Positions 12,701-26,100 of a stretch of 64,000 nt of DNA are shown piece after piece; positions within the stretch are counted from its first letter, which is position 1; each line of letters opens with the position of its first letter. Origin of the DNA: Ascarosepion bandense (lineage: Eukaryota > Mollusca > Cephalopoda > Sepiida > Sepiidae). Under the pieces are notes generated by a model that saw only the letters and a program-made list of their open reading frames with translations, did no database searches and had not been told where the DNA came from. Position numbers and translations under genes: made by a program. The stretch covers positions 1,478,501-1,542,500 of the forward strand of contig JBBBDQ010000225.1 in NCBI GenBank assembly GCA_037127315.1, read 5' to 3'.

Positions 12701-15700
12701 TGCATTTCAATAAAGTATATTGTCTGCACCTACTAGCAGTCAGTTATGGATTGCTACAGATAAGCATGGAATACATTTTGTCTCATTCACTTTTACACAC
12801 AGTCATCAAGCATGGTACATGAACACGATACATAACATTGCAAGATGATTATAAAAATAATCTTGTATAACTTGGTCTGAAATTAAATTTTACTTTGAAA
12901 ATACTCAAGACTTTTAATAGATACAGAAACAAAAATTTTACACATTTATTACAATAAAACTATCATGTATTTGCTTCCACAATTGGTTGATAAAAAATAT
13001 TAAAATCACACTATTCATGACAGAAGTCAAGCTAGTTGCAATTATATCTTGTTCTGAAGATTAAAAATTGCATAATTTGAGTTATGTAATCAACATGCAT
13101 GGAGTGGCTGAAAGGTTTTTTGCCCAATGAAGAAACCTTTTGTATAAAAAAAATCTGGTGTTGTTATTTTTGGGTCAAGAACTTCTCAACACCTTTCATA
13201 CACACACAAATACTTTTGTATTTATAATTTTTTACATTTCCTTTGAAAATGTTCAATATTAAATCTTTGTCTAATTTGTGAAAGCAGAATCTTTACTCTG
13301 GCTTAAGCTTCATTTGTGAATCATTTTAATATGTTGGAAATTTATTTATTTATTTATTTTTTTTTTTTAGAACTTTTCTCTAGTCTAATATAAATTTTGC
13401 ACAATAAGTCATCTTTCAAGATAACTTGACAAAGAAAATTAATTTAGTAATTATTATTAAATTTTTTTATTTTTATTTTTTATTTTAGCCATCTATGATA
13501 TTGAATATGTATCCTAGTAAAAATATTTGATAACATTTATATTGCATAGATACTCAACAAATGAAAACCTGAACTAATCTCTACCTTTTGTATGTGAGAG
13601 TGTTGTGGAGTAAATAAAACCCAGTGATACAACTGGATTAGTCTAGAAACTTAATATAGAACTCCAAGGAGTCTAAAAATTCTTCTTGGAGTCAGTTTTC
13701 AGAGTATTTTTTACAGATGTCATGGTAAGTGCCTAAGCAAGACTTTATATTATAATCACTAGAAATCAAGTTGTAACAGGAATTATGAGAATATTGAAAC
13801 TTATACTGATTATAACAAGTAGAAAAAATATAATACTTGTTGCTTTGGTGCACATAATACCAGTGACAATGAGAATTTTAATCATGTTAGTTTAAATTTT
13901 TCTTTTTGTATAGAAAAAAAAGAGGAAAGTAAAAAAACAGATATTACTCAAAGATGGAAGAATTTTGGTTTCTGTGGTACAAATTCAATATCAACAGTTG
14001 TTGAAACTCTAGAAACAGCAACAAAAGTTGATGGAAATAATTTTGAAAGAAACAGAAAATTTTACAACTTCTTTCACTCCCAACACGCGAGCAAATAACA
14101 TCTGAATTTACATATGATCCAGATGATGGACTTACCTTCCCGCATATTTTTGAAAATCCGAACAAATTTTCAGAGAATAATGCAGCAACTAGAAAATGAG
14201 AAAAACAAAACTTTTGTTGAGAAAGTTAGCACCAGTAGAACATGGAAAATACTGTAACTTATACAATGAAAAAAAGAAAAAAAAAGACAGGAGAAATTTG
14301 TTTTGAAGAAACAGTACATATTCTGACAAATATTTTTTATGACAAAAGCTCTTTATTTAACACTCATTGAAAATTTCTGATTCTGATGAAAAAAAGACAT
14401 AAATTTTATCATATATACTGGAATCATTAATAAGGAATGATAAAGATTCAGACTAAACAAACTGACTCTGGATATATTCAAAGGGTTAATTTTCATCCAA
14501 GAGTTAATGGCAAAAAAGATGCAAAAATACAAGTGAGAATTCTAACAAAACTTGAACAGAATAATAAATTTAAACTATAGGAAGTAAATAGAATATCAGA
14601 GAATCCTAAATCTGAGATACAATGCCAAAGAAATTCAGGAAAAAGAATTTGCATGTGTGTAAGGGAAAGAAAAATGAACAAAAAAAAACAAATAAATCCA
14701 TGTTTCAGATGTGGAAGGCTACGTTTCTAAGATGACAGTCTCTTTAAGAATTCAAAATGCTTCAAGTGAGGTAGAGTAGGATATATAGTCACACTATAAA
14801 AATTGTTGTATCCTGGATAAGGCTACAATTTAACAAAGTGTAAATCTGAGTGAAAGAATTACCAAGTCAGGCGTAATAGAATAAAAGGTTTCTTCAGCAT
14901 GAGAATTATTACAGATGAGAATAGTACTACCAGTTTCTAATCGGAAAGCAAGGATATTTATTTTGTATAATTTACAAAAATGTGGCACATGGCCGAAGTG
15001 GGGTGGGTTGAGGTTTTTCTACATAGTCTAGCTAATCACGTTCACAACCCAATCATTCTTGATAATTTTTTATTCACCACAAAACCTCGTCCATCATCTT
15101 ATAATTCTACATATAACATAAGACCACATATTCACAGGGAGAACCTAAAAAGGGGAACAAAACCCATGATATAAAATTTTATTTATATACAATATATTAC
15201 AAAAATATATTTAAAAATTTAATGATATGAGAGTGGGTGGAGATGAATAACCTAAAAACAAACTAAAATATAACAAAATATTCAAACTAAAATTAGACAA
15301 ATGTTAGTAAGACATATCCACCCCAAAAAATTCACAGTGGCTGCTCTATTTTGCCTAATGGCAAAATCAAGTAACATACTTGCTAACGGAGACGAAAAGG
15401 ATAAAATAATGGAATTGGAAAATCAAAGACTGGCTCAGTCAAGATGAAAAAGCAGGAACAAAAACAATCTTGGAAGATTCATATGAATCAGACTTGCTAG
15501 AGTTAACCACCTTTTGCTGAAATCTGTCAATATCAAACACTTTCTATCAGATCTGATCTTCATCTTGAGCTGACACTCAAGAATCTAATAAGATGCTGAT
15601 AAGAATAACATTCATATTGCAAGATATCCTCCATCCGCGACATCCAAATTATTATTCATGCTGCGGTTAGCAACATGAGAAACACCATCTGTTTCACCCC

Positions 15701-18700
15701 AAATTATGGAGGTGACACATTATCACACACATAAATGAGATCAACAGACAAAAGCTGTTCGAGATCGATACGAGCTGTCAACTCACCAGAAAGGGCACAC
15801 CTGTGGACAATAGTAGGTGTGCTCAGCCGCTACTCCTAAATCAAGGTCACACCGATGACAGTTGGGCAAATCCACCCCGCCCCACTCTGCCCTGCCCCAC
15901 CCCACCCCATCTGAAGGTCATGGCATTGAGAGATAGCCTGTTCCAAATCAATCGCCAGGGTTGCTGAGGTAATTCACCGCAGGTACCGAAGACCAAAAGG
16001 AGTACGGCTTGGTCCCTGACAAGCTGAGTCGATCATGTAGAGGGTCCTTTGTTGCAACCCCCTTCACTAATAAATGATACAACTGCCTCCAAGGTCGAGA
16101 AAAGTCAGTGAACCGAGGAATGGCCTGCAGAGCTTCTCGACACTCGGGTAAGAATTTTGATTTCAGGGCTTACATCGGCACTTGGCCCTTGAAACAGGAA
16201 AAGTGATAGTAAGGTTAAGGAAGGCATCCCTAAAACTCCTCCAAAATCAATTTTCTGTCAACACGCATAGGAAAGCCAACTGTGAGGTGTATCGATCACT
16301 CACTGCATGTGACATTCCCAGCCCCCCTACCACCACCCAATGACACATTTGGTAGCAGACATCTCTGTTGACCTGAGGCTTGCATCTATCCTATGAGAGG
16401 GTAAACAACAAGCGCTTGATCACCTTCCTCTTGTCATCACAGAGAGGTAGTACCGACAACTGGTAAAGGATGAGGGGATAGACATATGTAACACATGCTT
16501 CAGCCCTTCCCTTCATGGACAACTGCTGTCAAAGTGAAGTCTAAACTGACACTCCAACCTTTGCTAGTATCTCCTACCAATGCTTCTCCAGCTGGAGGTC
16601 CAGCCCGAACCACACTCCAAGAATGCGGATAGGTTTGTCAGTCCAACTGAAGGACCTCAGAAGCATAAGCCAGAAAACTTGTTGCAATTAATTTTGTCTC
16701 ATGTTGACTTTTCATACAACTGAAGTACCTTCTGTACCACCTCAATGTTGTACTGAGATAACACAAAAATGGATATGTCATCTGCATATGCAGAAACCCT
16801 GGCTTAAGCTCCACCAGGGACCGTGATTTTGTGTAGGGCTGAACTGTATACTCTGACCCTTAGCCGGCAAAGGAGGGGCTTCAATGCTAAAGTGTAAAGT
16901 AGGGGCGACAGTGGATAATCCTAATGAACTGACCAAGACAGCGCAAAAGCACCTGACTGCATTCCATTGACCTACAGCACTGGGTGAGCGATACACTTGC
17001 AAAAGTTGGGTTTGAATCCAGCCAGATACTGATGGTCAACCCTATCAAATGCCTTGGACTGATCTAAATTGATCAGCGTAGCCTACTCATCACCTTTTAC
17101 ACTCTCTCTGATAATGCAGATTAGATGCAGGTTGCTCTGAATTGTTCAGCTCTTCACAGCACAAGTCTCGGCAACTGACTGCAAATGCTCCATCAGGATT
17201 TTGGCTAAAATCTTTAACTCTGGTTTAGCTGAGTTATGGGCCTGTAATCATCTAAGTCCCTCCCTTTTCCAACAGCATGATCACATCCATGGAGATCTGG
17301 TTCAGGACAGAGCCTTGCGAGAACCAGTTATTGAACACTACTGTCAAAATCAGTATAAAAATGTACGACAACCTCAAGTACAATTCATTGAGTAGACCAA
17401 GTCCCAGAGACCCACCAAGTCCCAGTGTCTTCACCTTGTTATCCATAGCTAGGGCAAGTCGACAGCTATAGTCAGCAGTGAAAGACCTAATGCTATCCTT
17501 GTCTCTCCCACCATCTATTTCCTATAACCACCCCCACTAATTCCTGCTGCACTAGCTTAGTTAGCTGTTGTCAGAAATCCAGCTTGTCCAGTAAAGATAT
17601 GTTGAACTTTCGGTGTTCAGCCAGTCTAGGCCTACAATCTAACACCATCTGGGCACAAACGAGTTTGTGGTCCGAATAGCTCAACCTGTGGCTCATGGGA
17701 TAATCTAGTAAATCTAGAATAACCCTAACATTTTATCCAGGTAGCTAGCCACCTGTGTAGACTGCCATTTATGTGCCCATGTTCACATCTCCCTTCACCA
17801 GCGATGAGACCGAACTTGTCGATCAGATCAACCAGGCTCTGATTGCTTGACCTTTCGCTAGCTCCCTATCACCTATCTAGCTTGGAGTCCAGGATGTCAT
17901 TAAGTCCTCCATTAAGACTAGACCTGAAGAATCCACCAGAAACAGCCCCAACTGACAGAAAAATGAGACATGCTTCTCTCATCGGGCGCATAAACTGCAA
18001 TGATTTAAAACAAACTACTGTTCATGGCAATATGGACAAGGTCCACCCTCACACCCAAGGTATATTTAACCAACAAGGAAATGCCTCGGGCCTGTTGGTC
18101 CCCATATGCTAAATAGACAACAAAGTCGCTAGACAGCACACGAGCATCAACTTCGCAAACAAAGTGTGTCTCCTGGATCGCAGCCATATCTACCCCGAAA
18201 GACAAGAGATCGCAAAGCAGGTGGGCAACTTTACCCCCAATCTCTCAAGCCCCTCACATTAAAGCTGGCTAGCTTGATAGACATTTTTCAAGTGGTACTC
18301 CTTACACACAGACTGGAAGGAAATCTGCAGCAGTCAGGATCCCAACAGATTGTCCTAGACTGCTAGTACCAATTTTGAACGTAATACATTTGTCTAGGAT
18401 GTCTGTCTGGAACGTAAGTTTTAGTGAGAGATGGAGTATAACACAGAGCCATGCAAGTTTTTTTTTTTTAATTCAGGTGTGCTTAATTGCACCATCCTGA
18501 GTTTGGGGAAAGCTTCTTTTGCTCTCCCCAAGTACATCCCATACCTTGAGGTTGTCCTCGGTATCATGTATTAGAGTAAGTACCTGGGGGCATCAGGGAA
18601 ATTATTCGAGTCTTCGATGGACATCATCTACCAAGGTCATTTTGAATAAAGGCCTCTGAGAGGAAAGATCCCTTGCTAGAGCCTGCTTGTATAGTTGGCA

Positions 18701-20114
18701 AACTTTTTCAAAGTTAATATCTATTCCTTTTTTTTTTCTAGGAAGGATTAGGGGAGGGTTTGGGGAAGAGATAATAAGGAGCTCTAGAGGAGTAAGAAGA
18801 GAGACTCCTTACTTTTACTGTGGTTTGCTGTAGTATTTTTGCAGGTGAGATAGGGGCAGACCAGACCAAACCTTTCAGCCCCACATTGTTCTGCCTTCAT
18901 TTTTTTTTTATTTTGTTGTCTTCCTCCTCCTGTTACCTCCCCCTTTTAGGTGACGAGGAATGAGGTGGAGGCATTTCTTCGCTCTCAATATCCTGTTCAG
19001 TTTGGGGTGGCTTTGCCTGTTCCTGTTTCCTTTTAGGAGTAGATCTTTCCTTTACTAGCAGTGGAGGGGGAGGTCCCTGCTTTTTTGCCCCTCCTCACCC
19101 CTTCTGTTCATTCATTTGTTTGCTGTGGGCTAAACTTTTCCATCACCTCTTTTAGCTCCTGGGGATGATGATGGACTATATCTGGTGGCAAGGTCTCTGA
19201 TTGGGAGGTTTTGAGGAGCGTGGAACTATCCCTTAATTGCTGTTGTTCCAGAATGCTTTTTGCCCCCTCCCTTTGCAATTCACAAAAATTAATGTATTAG
19301 TCCAAACATCAAAATCAAACATCGTTCTACTCAATCTGTAAGCAAGACTCACTAGTGAAAATGCTCTTGCTCATTTATTCATGATAGATTTAGTCTGCCA
19401 TAGTGTTCATAGAGGATGCTGGGATATTTCATTATAACAGAACTAAACCCAAGAAAACATTTGTACACAGCATTGTGACGGAAAAAATAATCACAGAAGA
19501 TAAAAGAAAATTTGTGAATGTGAAAATAATATGGATGTGAAAATGCAAGTAGACACTGGTAGTGATTTCATATTAATCAGTGAAGCCTCATGGCAAGAAA
19601 TCGGAAAGCCTATATTAAAAACAATTTTGAAAGTTGCAAGTAGTGTCTCAGATGAGAAATTTTTTATTTGTGAAATGACTTGTAATGTCTCATTCCTTAA
19701 TAAGTGTGTAAAAGGTAAGGCTTATGTGTTAGAAAATACAAAATTATTGGGTACTGACTGGATGGAACTATTTGAACTTTGGGATTTACCTATAAATGTT
19801 TTTTCCAAAAACCTAAATGAACAAGTGACCAGTTTAAAAAAAGAAACAGTGAAAATTTAAAAGAAAAATTGAAGAAATGTTTTCCGGATATTTTGTTAGG
19901 TTGGTGTTCGAAATTCAAAGTAAAATCTCAAGTTAAAAAAGGTTCAATGCCAGTATTTAAACTGAAACTTAGTGTACAGTTTGCAGCATTGGATCAAGTC
20001 AACAAAGAATTAAACTTAAAAAAGTAGGTGCAATTGAAAAAATGAATCATTCAGAATGGGCAACACCAGCAGTCTGTAAAAATTTTTTAAAAATGAAAAA
20101 AATTGTGTTTATGT

Positions 20115-20152
<38 letters not shown>

Positions 20153-23100
20153 ACAGGGGTAAACAAATGTTAGAACACCATAACACCCCATTATCAAGTC
20201 AAAAAAAATTTTTGCAAAAATAAATGGAGGAAAAATTTTTATGAAGCTCAATCTTTCTGAAGTGTATTTACAAATACAGATTGAAGAATGTTCAGAGTTA
20301 ACAACTATAAATACACACAAGAGATTGAATAAGTTCAACAGATTTCTTTTTGGTATAAAGGTGGCTCTAGCTATATTTCAACAAGCTATTTGTCCTGTCG
20401 GCTGGGGCTTCAGAATACGCAGGTGGGTATCCCCTCCTAATGAGGCATCTTTGGCATGACGCTAAACTGCATCTGGCAACAAGGCTTCTAATTAGGTTTT
20501 GAAGAGCATGGAATCACCTCTTAGTTCCCAGGTTCACCCTGACTCAGGGTGGTAGTATCTGTTAGGGTCCCACTATGGGCAAATTGGTCTCAAAACACTA
20601 TGAAAATATAAAAATAAACTTTTATATTAAAAATTCCAGCAATACCTTTTTGGAGAAGAAAATATTACCAGCAATAAATACAATTTTGAAGGAAAAGAAA
20701 AAGTAAACCAAGAATAAGGGGGAATAAATAAATAAATAAAAGTAAAAAAAAGAATGCAATCCAGACTTGAATGCTTGCTTGTTATGTGATGGAGTATTGA
20801 TGTTCATACAAAGAGTTGCAATACCTAGCATATTACAAAAGCAAACGTTAAATGAATTTAATAGTGAGCATCTGAGAATTTCAAGGTTTAAATCTCTTAT
20901 GAAAAGCTATGTATACTGGACTAAAATGGATCAAAACATTGAAAAAGTATTCAGAGATTTGCTCTAGCAGCAAAATTATCTACCATGAAAATACAACCTT
21001 GGTCAAAGACAGATACTTCATGATCAAGACTGCATATAGATTTTGCAGGATCATATTTAATGGATCACATTATCTGGTGGTAGTGGTCTGAAATTTGTAA
21101 GTACAAAAAAAACAGCTTTGATGACTGAATCTTTATACAAATAAATGCATTATAAAATAAATAAATGCATTTATTTATTTTATAATCCCTCCATCCCTAC
21201 TTCAGAAATGTATACATATCCAAAATATTTTGACATTGCGTTGCAAAATAACTTTACATAAAACCTTAATAATATTATAAAGAGAAGTGACCTATTTTTG
21301 GGAATGTTATGTGTAAATAGTGCATTACAATTTTTTCTTGTGTATCATAGCTGTTTGCAATAAAGTATAGATATAACAAGAAAAAAAAAATGGATAGAGT
21401 AGATTTGTCCAAATATGTAAATAATTATTTATTAGTAGGCTTGCTTGCATATAAATTGTCAATTGTTTGAATAGAAGATATAATTAAAAATTGGAGCTGT
21501 TATACAAAAATGGCCATTTTACAAATCAATGAAAGTATTTTGCTAATATTTACCACGCTAAACATGTTGCTAAGAAGAAACATGAATAATCTATAATCTG
21601 TAAATATATGTTGGAACATTACTATGACAAGACCGGTTTCAGGCCTGCACCTTGAAGGTGCTGTATGTTAATCAAAGCTATAAGTTTTCAAGAGGATTGA
21701 ATTTGCAATCTTTTTTTTGCTTTTTTTAATAAAAGAGGGAAAAGTATTGTGGGCGGTTGTCTGCTAAATTTTTTATCAATATCTTCTATTTACTATATGG
21801 AATATTGACAAATAAATACCATTAAAAAGATATGCAAATTTAATATTGCATTCTCAACATATCTATCTATGGATTTTGAATAATTTTTTCTTTGTGATCT
21901 TAAAATAGAACATCTTTTGAAAAAGAAGAAACCATGATATTTTTGACATATCTAGCACAAAAGAGAATACAGACAATTGTCAAATATGATCTGCCACAAT
22001 TTTAAGAATTTTCACTCCTTATTAGTTTAAAATATGATAGTAGCTTGATCTTCCTTTATTTTGCTAGTACACGAATAATTCAGTATTCTTTTGTTTTTTT
22101 ACTTTATTTACGTTATATAAATGACGTATTTTTTCAGTCATGATTAAAAACTGAAAATAATCATTTTTAAATTGTAATCACTTATGCAAAAGGTAAAATT
22201 AAAAAAAAACAACTATTGCTATATTTTGTTTTAGTTTGTCCCATTAGAATTTGCAATTTAGATATGTTTTTTTTTTTCTGATGTGTATGTAATTATATGA
22301 CTATATGATAGGTATTCATTTTTTTTCTGCTATTTATGTTATAATAAACTTCAGTTCTGTACATCTCATCTTGAGTTGTTTTTAGTATTTTTTTCTAGTT
22401 GCTTCCGTAACTTTTCTTTAGATTTATTTATGGCATTTGTTTTTTTATCTGTTGATATATCAAAAGTAACTTTAATATTTTGCCACAAACACAATCTTCA
22501 ATGTAATACTATTCATATTTTTTAGTGTGTATGTGTTCATATTTCTGCTCAATTTAGAGTCCATCTTGGCACTTGTTCTGCTTTCCCATCTATGAAAAGG
22601 ACGTTCTTCCTCTCCACCATGTTTTGTCTGTTGTTTATAGATTCGTTTGTAGTTGTGGTAACGACTACATAGGAAGGACGCCACACAGATTGGATAGCAG
22701 AATAAAACAGCATGTGCCACAAAGAATTCTCAATAAGGATGTTCCGGCGGGTCAAATTGTGAACACTTCTGGGTCAACCATTGCTGAGCACCTCATAAGC
22801 AGCAGAAATTGTGTGAATGGCTTCAGTGTGGACCAGTTCACTGTGTTGTCTGGTTCACACTCTGTATTTCATCTACAGGCACTAGAGTCAATATACATAA
22901 AAACCAGGACTCCATCTCTTTGTAGACAAAAAGAATGTATACTTGGACTCCATATCATCACCATTTAGTGCCTGTCTGTGCCCTTCCCAATATTTTTTTC
23001 TTCCCCTCACTTTCTGTCATAATTCATTTTCATCTTTTACATTTTAAATGTGAATATTGAATTAAAATAAGTCTCAGTAATACCCTATTAAAGAACGGAA

Positions 23101-26100
23101 TTGAAACCGGTCGGTCGTTTTGTGTTTCTTATTTTTTTTATTTCATCTTTTGTTATCTACAAATGCCTGTAAGTATGAAGCTTACTTTATTAATTTCAAT
23201 TGTAAAATTTTGTGCCAGCAATAATTTAAATATATATATATATAACACACACATTTGTATATAAAATGTAATTTATATGCATATATACATAACTAGCAGT
23301 TCAAATCTCCAGTAAAAGGACTTTATTGTCCTTTTAACCATCCATGTGTTGAACAACACAAAAATGCATATGTATTGATTGATGATATAAAAAAGTGTAT
23401 ATGGTATTTGTAAAATATCTTTTTTTGCATATATGTTCTTTGTATAGTATTTAAATGTATATACACTTTTATGTTGAAAAAAACTAGCAAAAAATATTTT
23501 AAATAGTATAAAACTTATGCCAGCATTTTCATTTCCTTTAAAGGAGATGCAAAAGTAGGTATACAGTAATGAAAAACAAAATGTGTGCACAAAATGTATT
23601 GTATTGATTATACAAACACATCAATCCTTCAAATGCTTAAACTGTTTGTCCCTGTCATTCACATATTCCTCTATATCTGCAGAACATTTATTATTAAAAA
23701 ATAAAAGTTATAATGTATTATAATATTATGGAAAAATAAAACGTTTTAATGAATTAAATGAATTCTAGAACCACTCTTATAATACTGGTAATATACTTAG
23801 TATATATCTACTTTTGCAGCTCCTTGTATGACATCCTCAAATATCACTTTGCATAGATATAATATAGATATTTTATTACAAGGAAGATAACGTGGTAAGG
23901 GGAGAAAACTAGGATGTCAAAAGTAAATAAAAATTAGCTTCTGTGGATATTTTGAAGTTCATGATAAAATTACCTATTTATACTGTCTTTATCAGGAATC
24001 TTCTTTTTGGGTTCATCTAAAGTTGCATTATGTTGTTCCCTACATGTTGTTATCCAACATTATCTTACATTCTTCATAGTGTCTTTCTCATGTGTTTAAG
24101 TTGGAAGTTCTTAAATGTTGCATTTTTCTTTGTTTTTCACTTGCGCTAAATATTGTCATTTATATTGAATTATCTTAAAATGCCATTTCATCAAATGCTT
24201 GAGATTCTGCTTGTCAAATTTTAAAGTTATATTTTTGTGCATTCATTTATTATGCTAGAAAAATTTAAATTATAACATTCTTTTTTTTTTTTTTTTTTAC
24301 ATGTCTGTTTTATATTTCTTTCATTTTTTTTTTTTTCTAGCCTGCCTAAATTTAAAAATAAAACAATCTGGTACAGCTTAATAATTTTTAAAAAAATCTT
24401 TTTCAGGAAGCTTTTCGTGCTTTCCACAATGATCTTAACCACGTCCAAAAATATTTGAAACCTTTACACATTGGCTCCCTGTGTGCTGATGAATTTCAAG
24501 TATCTCAAATCAAAGCTGATTTTGAAGAATTACGGAATCTTGCAATAAAACTGGTTAGTTTCTTATTTGGTTTGTATGACCTCAATTACTATTGATTCAC
24601 TATTTAACATTTCATTTTATTCTCCACTAGAACTAACTATGCTTTTTGATATGTGTGTCAGCTGTTTGGTATTTTAGCACTGAATTAGGAACATTTCTTT
24701 ACAATAGATTTTAAAAATGCGGTAAATGTTCGTTTTAGGTGCCGACGGCTTTTCCCCCCCCTTCAAATTTATCCAAAATAGCATTATTTCTGTGCCAAAA
24801 TCGACAAAATGTATATGCTGAACTCAAATCAACAATTAGTTATTGAAGAAATTTACCTTTTTTGCTTTGAAAGTCCATAAAAAAGCGAACTATATCTTGC
24901 ACTTTTTCTCTCCCGTAACTCACACGAAGTCATGTAATTAATTGCAGAATGACGTTCTACGTAGGCAGAATTTTTTGTCGATTTTGGCTGATTTTCTTCC
25001 TTTACTGAAACTTCTGGCGATGTACTTCCTGTTATGAGAGTAACAAGCATAGAAATACAATAGTGCATTACTTTAATTTACGGAAGTACATCGCCGGAAG
25101 TATCAGTAAATCAAGAAGAATCGACAAAAAATCTGCCAAAATTTGTTCAAATGCGCAGTACGTCATTCTGCAATAAATTACATGACTTCGTGTGAGTTAC
25201 GGGAGAGAAAAAGTGCAAGATATAGTTCGTTTTTTTTTTATGGACATTTAGATAAAAAAAGTTAAGTTTCTTCAATAACTAACAGTTGATTTGAGTTCAG
25301 CATATACATTTGCACAGAGATAATGCTAGTTTGGATAAATTTGAAGGGGAAAAGCGTCGGGACTTACAATGAAAATTTACCAAAAATGCTTTTATTGTAT
25401 CATTTTATTTTTTTAGATATCAGTAAATATGGAAAATATTTTTTTAATTATTTATTTTTTTAAAATATTGCATGACCTGCATATAGTTTTATAGCTGTTT
25501 GCTGATTTAAAATTCTGTCCTTCTAGTGTATTTTTTGATATAAAGAATGTTTTGGTTTCTATTTCACAATGTTTTCAAATGGTATATGTAATAGCTTAAT
25601 ATAATATGTTAACAAGATTAAAAATTTAGGTAATAAATTTTTGAAAATAAAGATGACTATTTGGTGACTTTCTTGTGCTATATTTCTGTTGCTTTTATTT
25701 TATTATAATTTTATCTAAATGACTGTTTATGGTATTTGAATTTGACATGGAAAGTAAATTGAAAATTCTTAACTGGTACATATTCTCTTTCAATTTACAG
25801 GAAAAGACCACAAAATAAATTCCTTTCTCAACAAATCTCTGTCCTATATATATATCCAGAATATTTTCATTAAATTTCATTGATTAAATAAGTCTATTTT
25901 AATGCAAGAGGTCAGTTCATTTTTGTCATTTTTTTAACTTCTTTTAATGAATATATATTTTTAAAAAATTTTTTCCACACATGTAAGAATTTTATTCTTG
26001 TAACAGATGAAAAATAGAGATTTGACACTCAGAATAGTAGATTCTTCAACTACCTAATAAAAAAAAATTATTTTATGAAAAAACAAGGATGTTATATATC

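Larger units (their letters stand above)
1598..24406 (+). other. FADS-like: Intron 1 (22.8 kb)
   Basis: Bounded by GTAAGC and TTTTTCAG. Stretches in which I see no gene or recognisable element: 1620-3260, 5790-7680, 7930-9340, 11650-13910 and 23140-24400. These are AT-rich with short homopolymers. 11990-12500 is somewhat less AT-rich and may be an old unclassified repeat. Confidence 0.85.

Noticed and set aside
23097..23125. Active hammerhead at the Penelope tail
   Set aside because: GAAAC is present, but the CTGATGA half could not be found at the proper distance.
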